From Ilex aquifolium (taxonomy: Eukaryota; Streptophyta; Magnoliopsida; Aquifoliales; Aquifoliaceae), in assembly GCA_951799425.1 (NCBI GenBank), contig OX637397.1:16142064-16206063 (forward strand): a stretch of DNA of 64,000 bases, given 5' to 3'. The notes below the pieces were generated by a model. It saw only the letters and a program-made list of their open reading frames with translations. It was not told the DNA's origin and ran no database searches. Positions 56,961 to 64,000 of the stretch are shown here, in pieces (positions within the stretch are counted from its first letter, which is position 1; every line of letters starts with the position of its first letter). Both the position numbers and the translations under genes were made by a program.

Positions 56961-57255
56961 GAGCTCTGATAAGAACCAAGATGGGCCTACTTTCTTTCAA
57001 GCCCATCTTGAGTGTTGGGCTCTTGATAGCTTCATCCCAAGTGGATTGCACCAATCCTTGCATTGCTTCCTTGATCTTCTTGGCTCTTGATCTTGTAATT
57101 GACCCATCTGGACATGCAAATGATCTTTAAGAGTAGGCCCATCTTGGTTCTCATCAAGCTCCCTCATAGCCACACTGATTTCCATGCCTAACACAGCTTG
57201 TAAAAAGAATACAATCATATTAAGATTCTGTGGCTGAGTCTCATATGATCCCCAA
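56960..57255 (-). pseudogene. Ty3/gypsy polyprotein C-terminal remnant
   Basis: The minus strand reads RPTLK-like GPTLKDHLHVQMG, then after a frame change ITRSRAKKIKEAMQGLVQS. This is the characteristic basic tail (GPxTRSRAKKxKEAxxxL) at the end of many plant gypsy gag-pol polyproteins. Only about 100 codons remain and no integrase or reverse transcriptase is attached. Confidence 0.6.
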
Positions 57256-57873
57256 ACTAGGAAGTATGGATACATATATGAGATACAAGTACGATATGAA
57301 TATGGCGATATGACAAAATTTTAAAAAATAAGGTACAAATACATCTATAATAAAATATATTTTATATTTTACTATTATTTAATGACTTCAAAATTAAAAA
57401 TTTTAATAATTATTTTACAATAGTAAGTAAAATTAGCAATTTTTACCTTGAAAAATATGTAATATCGTCGCATTATGATATATCTATAAAATGAACGTGA
57501 CCAATTAAAGGAATCAGAACTAACATTTAACTAGTTGGTTTGTTTACAAGTTTTTGTTTCTAAGATTATAGTGTAACTAATTCATTTTTTTTTTTTTTCT
57601 CTTTTGACATACAATAGTAGATAATACTTAAAAAACATTCGTGTCTTCAAAATCAACTAGAATTTTGTTGATGTTTTGTATTGTATGTGACCTCGAAAGG
57701 AGAGGGTATAAATTGAAATTAAAAATTATACATCTTGCTCTGTGTAAAAATATTCGCAAAGTATCCATATATTTTATTAATTATTGCATATGTATCCTTG
57801 AGTATCCAACGAGTATTGTATCCGATACGGGTACGTCGATTTTGACGAAGTATCCATGCTTCATAGCCCCTAG
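57256..57873. mobile_element. Repeat family C, copy 2
   Basis: About 618 bp, from AGGAAGTATGGATAC to GTATCCATGCTTCATAGCC. The inverted ends read AAG(C/T)ATGGATAC, and the interior is rich in GATAC/GTATC words. It shares ordered blocks with copy 1 in the intron at 45335-45786. Non-coding. Confidence 0.6.
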
Positions 57874-59060
57874 ATAATGATAGTGTCATTTGCAATCTGC
57901 AAACCAACAATAACAAACTTGTCCCTTGTTCCATCGTTGTCGAAACTTACTATAGATCTTCCCACAATTGCTTTACATTATGTTTTCTCTTGATAAAAAT
58001 TTAAAACCTATTATAAATAAGAAAGGGGAATACAAAAGAGGGCAAGTAATCGTCTAGAAATACAACCATATAAAAGAAAGTAAAGGGGAAATTTTCATTA
58101 TTTCATATCACTTGCGCACACTTGTGGCCATTTATCCTTTATAAAAAATAGCACTTTTGCAAAGTATACACCATTAAGGGTGGAGAGGATATAGTGGCCT
58201 CATTTTTTTGGAACATGTCTTTACTGGCTAGTATGGAAAGTAACCAAATCATGTTTGAGGGCCCAAAATTAGAAATTTTTTATCATCAATCAAAACTCCA
58301 AGAGCTAAGTACAAGAAAACCTCCTCCCCCTTTGGGGCGGGGGAAATGATGTATTTTTTATTTATTTTTATCTAGAGAAGACTGTCTTCGAAACAATTAT
58401 GAATGATCAACAAAGAGAAGGTGACACAACAAATTTCCTACCATTCAAATTCTTGAAGAGATTTAAGTTACAACAAATTGGAAAATAAAGACATGGTACC
58501 ATATAGATGAGTTACGAAACCGAGAGTCCGAGACAAAATAAATCGAGGAAATATAGATTCAATCATAACTCAATGACTCTTTGCTTTAACCACTTTAAGT
58601 TATTAAAGAAGCCTTTAGTTGTCCCATTCACCAAGACCGAGGGTTTGGATTGAGGAAGGCATGAATCTGCCCACCTTTTGTCTAAATCTCATTCTCTCCA
58701 ACATGTTCAAAAGCAATAGCCAATTACCAATTCACTAAATCTTACGCCTTCTCTGTATTTGGTTTCCAAATCAGCATTGAGACTTCTCCCTAAAATCTCA
58801 AATGTTATCTCCTCCATATCCCATCTTGGTGCACTGAACGTTGTGAAAAATGCATTCAAACTCTTTTCAGAGTAATCCATGCTCATATGAAAATTGAACA
58901 ATAGCCAAGATGCCCTCCCTCTCCACAATTTAGCAATTATGAAAGATTAGATTTGAACAGTAATCTAGCCTAGCTCCTAGTGCACTTTAATATTATTTAG
59001 AGCCTCTAGCCCCTTTTCTATGGCAAATGGTATCTCAAACTCCTCACTAATGAATCAAAT
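57874..59060. other. Unassigned spacer or retroelement debris
   Basis: No recognisable gene. A minus-strand open frame at 58707-58928 is short and of unknown family. Local texture resembles neighbouring degraded repeats. Confidence 0.35.
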
Positions 59061-59066
59061 TCCATT

Positions 59067-59426
59067 TCATCCAATCCCGAACTGTATTCTCAATAGTTTG
59101 TTCAACTTTTTATACAACCCTCGAACGGTCCTATTCGCTTGATTGTTTAGACTGCCATATCTTGCATGTACGTAATGGGCCCCAAGATCTGGGAAGGGTA
59201 GAACGATAAAATGCTTGCCTAGTTCGCCTATAATTTCCTTGCCGTGGTTGGAAGCAACATATTTTGTATGTTGTGTTTTTAGGTGATAATTTGTGAGGCT
59301 AAAGTGTTCATAAATGTGCAAGTTTATGGATGGGCTATAGGTCATTATAAGATAATTTGATATGCTTTGAACGGGAAGACCCCTAACTTGCATTTCACCA
59401 CAGTGGTATGTGATGTGTAGACACAA
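59067..59426 (-). CDS. Unidentified minus-strand open frame of 119 codons
   Basis: Open to a stop at 59067. The C-terminal part, about residues 48-119, looks protein-like: SNHGKEIIGELGKHFIVLPF, then a PDLGAHYVHARYGSLNNQ segment and basic RTVRGLYKKLNKLL. The N-terminal third overlaps a LINE remnant on the other strand and is probably not part of it. I do not recognise the family. A retroelement-associated fragment is the likeliest explanation given the surroundings. Confidence 0.25.
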   Translation of the reverse strand: MCLHITYHCGEMQVRGLPVQSISNYLIMTYSPSINLHIYEHFSLTNYHLKTQHTKYVASNHGKEIIGELGKHFIVLPFPDLGAHYVHARYGSLNNQANRTVRGLYKKLNKLLRIQFGIG

Positions 59427-59690
59427 GTGTGGGAGTGTTGATCATGTTTTCCATTTGGGGGACAAAGTATTTCAATGGGTAGGTATGATTTGGGTGATCC
59501 AGACACCCTATTTTCCATGTGCGTTGAGGATTTTAGGAGATTTGGAAGGCACAATAAAATGGTTACTCTTTGGGATTTTGCAATCTTTGCTACAGTAGGA
59601 TAATTTGGATGGAAAGGAATGTTAGAGGCCTTTGGGAGAAGATTTTCCTTTCGGCGTCTTGTCCACCATATATTATGGTGGAAATCTAAA
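59360..59690 (+). pseudogene. LINE zf-RVT fragment
   Basis: The plus strand reads SPQWYVMCRHKCGSVDHVFH, a CxxC...DHxFxxC pattern from the zf-RVT region of plant L1 elements, and continues for about 80 codons before a stop. It is the same region as in the remnants at 18040-19190 and 63520-63927. Confidence 0.6.
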
Positions 59691-59699
59691 AATCTTAGA

Positions 59700-62600
59700 T
59701 CCTAGGGGGTTTAGAGTGGAGAGTAGGCATTAGGCAAGAGAGGTGAAAGGGAAGGGAAATATTAGAAAATAAGGCTAAGGTGATTGAGAGTTAACATTGC
59801 TCTCCTCTCATCACTCATTTATATTAACTCATCATAAATTGAAGATTACAATAATATCCATAACTAAAATAACCTAACATTTTATACTCCTCTTCAAGTT
59901 GGAGTATAGATATCTCTCATGCCCAATTTGCATACATATGAATGAAAAATTCTACTACTAAGCTCCTTTGTAAACACATCAACTAGTTGTTCCTTGGACG
60001 CCACAAATGGAATACAAATCAGTCCATCATTTAGCTTTTCTTTAATGAAGTGTGTCAATTTCAATATGTTTTGTACTGTCATGTTGAACAGGGCTGTGAA
60101 CAATATTTATAGCACCCTTATTATCACAAGACATAAGCATAATTATCACAAGACATACACATAGGTTCACCATTAGGGACACTCAAATCTTCTATTAAGT
60201 TTTTCAGCCACATAATCTCACAAATATTATGAGTCATGACCCTGTATTCTGCCTCTACTAGATCTAGCGACCACTGCGTGTTTTTTCCTCCGTCAAGTAA
60301 CTAGATTTCCTCCTACAAAGGTACAGTAACCTATAGTGGATCTCCTATCCATAATTGACCCTGCCCAATCTGCATATTTGAAAGTTTCTGTTCTCAAATG
60401 ATCTCGCAGAACGATATTCCTGTATCTGGAGATGATTTGAGATATCAGTATACGATGAACTACCTCTTGATGAGGAAGCCGAGGGCATGTATGAATTGGC
60501 TAACAACACCCATTGCATATGCTATGTCTGGGCATGTATGAGAAAGGTATATAAGTCTCCTAACAAGCCTCAAAGATTTCTCTCTATCAACTTTGTTACC
60601 TTCATAACTTTTCAGTCTGTGGTTTGTCTCAAGAGGTGAGGTAGTAGGTCTACAACCTAGCATGCTGATTTCCTTCGGGAGATCAAGGATATACTTTCTT
60701 TATGAGATGAAAATGCCTTTATCTGACCTAATCACTTCAATCTCTAGGAAATAGTGTAACCGCCGAAGTCCTTGATCTCAAATTTTTTTGCAAGGTGGAA
60801 TTTCAGCTTGGATACTTCCTCCACATCATCGCCTTGTGAGTATTATGTCATCAAAATGTACTAGAAGAATTGAGATCTTACCACTTCCTTGTTTCATGAA
60901 TATCGTGTGATCTGCATGACTCTGCTTGTACCCAAACTTGACCATTATCTTATGAAACCTTTCAAACCAGGCACTAAGAGATTGTTTTAGTCCATAAGGA
61001 GATTTCTTTAGCTTATACACTTTTCCCATTGTAGCTAGAGAAGAAAATCCTGGAGGAATATCCATGTATACTTCTTCCTCTAAGTCCCCGTGAAGGAATG
61101 CATTATTTACATTTAGTTGTTATAATTCCATCCCAGATTGCTAGCATAAGAAAGGAGGACACGAATGGAGTTCATCTTCGCCACAGGAGCAAATGTCTCC
61201 GGATAGTTAATGCTATATGTTTGAGTAAACCCCTTGGCTACCAGCCTTTATTTGTATTTATCCACAGTACCATTTGCATTTTGCTTGACAGTGAATATCC
61301 ACTTACAACTTGCTGATTTTTTCGCGGCTGGAAAAGACAAGCTTTCAGGTTTCATTCTTTCTCCAAGTTCTCATTTCTTTTACCATGGCTACTTTCCACT
61401 TGGGTTCTGCAAGGGCTTCCTTCCAACTCTGAGGAAGAGATATGAAGACAAAGACGAAACAAAAGCACGATAGGAGGAAGACAAAGGGTCATAAGAAACA
61501 AATTTAGAAATAGGATGTTGGTTGCAAGTCCGAACTCCTTTTCGAATAACAAAATGTAAAGAACTATCATCAACATGATTACTACAAGGAGGCTCATTAC
61601 TTGATAAAGGGGAAGAGATCTCAAGAATTGAGTTTAGAGATGATGACTGACTCGGTGGCTCATGGGTGGTTATCTGCTTAGCTTGTCGTTGAGTATAGCA
61701 TCGCAAATCCTCTCTATCTAATCTTCCATAAGTAGTCTGTTCCCCTGAACATGTGTTTCTCCCTAAGGCTCCCCATGGCAATATTTTTCTCCTTCACTCG
61801 AGCCTTGACTAGGGGTTAAGAGGAAGAATCCATCCTTCAGTATATTTTCTTCAATACACTTCACCCCCTAAAGAGTGGAGTGGATAAATACGACTCTATT
61901 TTATGGAATGTGACATCCATACTAACATACACCTTTCGAGACTGAGGATGATAACACTTATACCCTTTTTGGTTAGCAGAGTAACCAATAAAACACAATG
62001 CAACGCCTTTGGATCCAACTTTTTCTTGGTCTTTCGATAATCATGCACAAAACACACAAAACCAAACACCTTTGGGGGAATAGAGTAAAGATGAACGGAC
62101 CCTTGAAGCAACCTTAAAGGAGTAGCAAAATCAAGAACTCTCAAAGGCATCCGATTGATGAGATATGCATCAGTCACCAATGCATCTCCCCAAAAGGACG
62201 AAGGGACACCTATAGTGAACATTAAGGAGCGTGCCACTTCAAGGAGATGTTGATTCTTCCTCTTTGTTACATCATTCTGCCCAGGTGTATCCATACAACT
62301 AGATTGGTGAACAATTCTATGTTCCGTAAGATAAGCCTGATAGTCTCCATTAAAGTACTTAGTCCCATTATCAATTCTGAGAACTTCAATTTTGGCATCA
62401 AAATGAGTATTTATCAGTTTAAGAAAGTTCTTGAAACAGTAAACACTTCATCCTTGTTATGCAACAAATAAAGCCTAGTAATCAGAGTGTAGCAGTCAAT
62501 GAAAGTAACAAACCACGATATCCAGTAAGAGAAATAATGAGATGGTTCTCATACATCAGAATGTATATAAATTTGATCATACTCCATATTGAGACCTCAA

Positions 62601-63150
62601 GAAAATCATATACTCGTGCTTTTTCTATCAACTTCTGGAACTTAGCACTGTCTAACACAATTTACTTGAAAATCCTGGTAATAGTCCAACTATTGGCATA
62701 GATTACTCAATCCTGCGTAGTACTCTGTAAGGTTGTATCCTTTTGTTTGGTTTCAAATCTTTTTCTGAAGCTTATAAACCTAGGCATCATTCCCGATCTG
62801 TGAATATGTCTAAGCTATCGCTGATCAAATTTCATAGGTTGTCTCAAGAAATAGAAAACCACATTTAATGTGGGGCTACATCGAGTTGAGTAACCATGTC
62901 ATTATCAACTAATTTTCAGAGATCCACCGGCTAAGATCAGGTTCATATTTGAGTTTTTTACTTGCTCCTATCAAGTATCCATTTAGCACACCTGTCAACA
63001 CTGATAATAGACATGATCAAGACTAGGCCAAAAAGTTGTCCCCATCTAATTTTACAGGATTGATTTGGAGAGAAGGGTTGTATCCAAGAGTCCCTACACA
63101 TCTCACCCCACCTTTCTCAGTACTTGTAGATTTTGTACTAACTCCAGGCA
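59700..63150 (-). mobile_element. Second, degraded Ty1/copia element (one LTR recognisable)
   Basis: A polypurine-like GAGGAGTATAAAA is followed on the minus strand by an LTR start, TGTTAGG, at 59879 that extends left to about 59.7 kb. Minus-strand coding debris runs from RNase H (about 59900) back to gag (about 63080). The right-hand (5') LTR is not seen. The element is truncated or interrupted by the LINE that starts at about 63151. Confidence 0.75.
59890..63110 (-). pseudogene. copia gag-pol pseudogene of the second element
   Basis: Minus-strand order: gag remnants around 63080-62560, with a VKLDG.NFL-like start. The integrase C-terminal part is at 62294-61896 (RKNQHLLEVARSLMF, SFWGDALVTDAYLINRMP). 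Reverse transcriptase is at 61065-60826 (YKLKKSPYGLKQSLSAWFER, with HFDDI in place of the usual YVDD box) and 60663-60460 (RLIYLSHTCPDIAYA). The RNase H tail is at 60103-59894 (KEQLVDVFTKELSS). Many frame breaks. It is related to, but clearly diverged from, the element at 51.1-56.4 kb. Confidence 0.82.
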
Positions 63151-64000
63151 TATACTATTTTTTTTTTGGATAAGAAACAAAACTTTCATTTCATATAGAA
63201 GTACATAATTAATGAAAAAGAAGTGCTCCAAAAAAACAAAAAACAAAGCCAGTAAATAGTCACTATGAGCCACAAACAGCTTTTCAATTATATTGGAGAT
63301 GCACATTTCCATAAAGTTGAAGCTCTTTTCCCATTTTCAATTTCCAAAACCATCAAATTGCTTCACCAAAAGAGAAACATAATAACGCAGTGTGACCCAT
63401 GCTAAATTCACCTCCCACAACAGCCTATGCCACAAGAAAGTAGCAATGGGACAACGAAGGAACAAACGGTCAATACTTTCACAACATTGCTTACACAAAA
63501 CACACCAATGTGGAGAAATTTAAATGTTAGGCATTCTCTTTTGCAATAAATCACAAGTATTCACCTTACTGTGTGCTATAACCCAAGCAAGCATCTGCAC
63601 TTCAAGAGGAACTCTTGCCTTCCAAATGAATGAATAAAGATCAAATGTAACAATACTTGAATCATTAATCAAGTATTCGAAATAAGAAGACCAAGAAAAA
63701 AATCCGAATGAATCAAGAGACCAAATTCTTCTATCACTAATCAAGGGATATAATAATACCGAATGCAACAAGGGAAGAAGTGAAGAACACTCCAAAATGT
63801 CCCAATCATTTAGATTATGAAAGAAATATAAATTCCACCCACCCAAAGAAGATGAATAGGAAGGACAAAACAATTTAGCTACCTGGCAATTATAAGACAC
63901 TGACAATCTAAATAATCTTGAAAACAAAAGAGCAAGAGATGACTCTCCAATCCAAATATCTTCCCAAAAGCGACCTTTTTCCTCATTTCCAACTTTTAAT
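63151..64000 (-). mobile_element. L1-type LINE 3' part, continuing beyond the window
   Basis: A T run at 63151-63164 marks the oligo(A) tail of a minus-strand LINE, followed inward by TTTCTTATCC-type 3'UTR words. An open block at 63927-63520 encodes the zf-RVT region: SSYFEYL, WKARVPLEVQMLAW, then an AHSKVNTCDLLQKRMP segment. The element seems to have inserted at or near the 5' end of the second copia element. It extends past base 64000, so its upstream ORF2 domains cannot be judged. Confidence 0.8.

Noticed and set aside
1..64000. A novel defence or biosynthetic gene cluster
   Set aside because: Three unrelated single plant genes are separated by transposons. There is no co-oriented set of unknown genes and no shared theme.

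Overview
The window is nuclear DNA from a flowering plant, most likely a eudicot. It has intron-rich plant genes with GT-AG introns, AT-rich spacers, and a heavy load of plant transposable elements: L1-type LINEs, Ty1/copia and Ty3/gypsy LTR elements, Helitrons, a MULE, hAT-like MITEs and tRNA-derived SINEs. There are no bacterial-type operons. Only three host genes can be supported. Everything else is spacer, or mobile DNA that is mostly decayed and often nested. All gene names rest on translation and remembered family features; no database search was run.

Gene 1 (1400-6434, +) is a seven-exon METTL18-type protein-histidine methyltransferase gene that splices into a clean 350-residue frame. 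A possible 94-codon membrane-protein ORF (7163-7447) and a tRNA-derived SINE with a perfect 16-bp target-site duplication follow. Beyond these are a MITE and a patch that looks organelle-derived and carries an exact 110-bp tandem duplication. Gene 2 (25190 down to 11499, -) encodes APH-1, the multi-membrane-span subunit of gamma-secretase. Six small exons (249 residues) are spread over 13.7 kb because the introns have been filled by MITEs, a LINE remnant and a 2.7-kb Helitron. That Helitron itself holds a pararetrovirus/retroelement-like coding remnant and a SINE. Gene 3 (43955 to at least 50051, +) is the 5' part of a gene for a plant-specific nuclear-type protein, probably of the homeodomain-like/SANT family. 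Its later exons are not visible in the window.

Between genes 2 and 3 (25.2-43.9 kb) lie Helitron ends, a GGT-rich low-complexity block and a SINE split by a 2386-bp solo LTR with 44-bp palindromic tandem repeats. A long, broken LINE (about 32.45-38.95 kb, -), a 1.87-kb MULE with a 9-bp duplication, an LTR-like segment with inverted repeats, and a foldback MITE follow. From 50 kb to the end the DNA is a retroelement graveyard: LINE and gypsy remnants, one copia element with both LTRs, a tRNA-Met type primer-binding site and a near-perfect 5-bp duplication, a second decayed copia element, and another LINE running off the window end.

The most informative structures are the nested insertions whose target sites can be read directly. 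These are the hAT MITE in a BED-finger remnant, the small MITE in a LINE reading frame, the LTR in a SINE, and copia in older retroelement DNA. No clear novel molecular system was found. The items most worth checking are the palindromic LTR repeat, the methyltransferase motif-I substitutions, the unidentified ORFs at 7.2, 15.8 and 59.1 kb, and the fate of the 3' half of gene 3.
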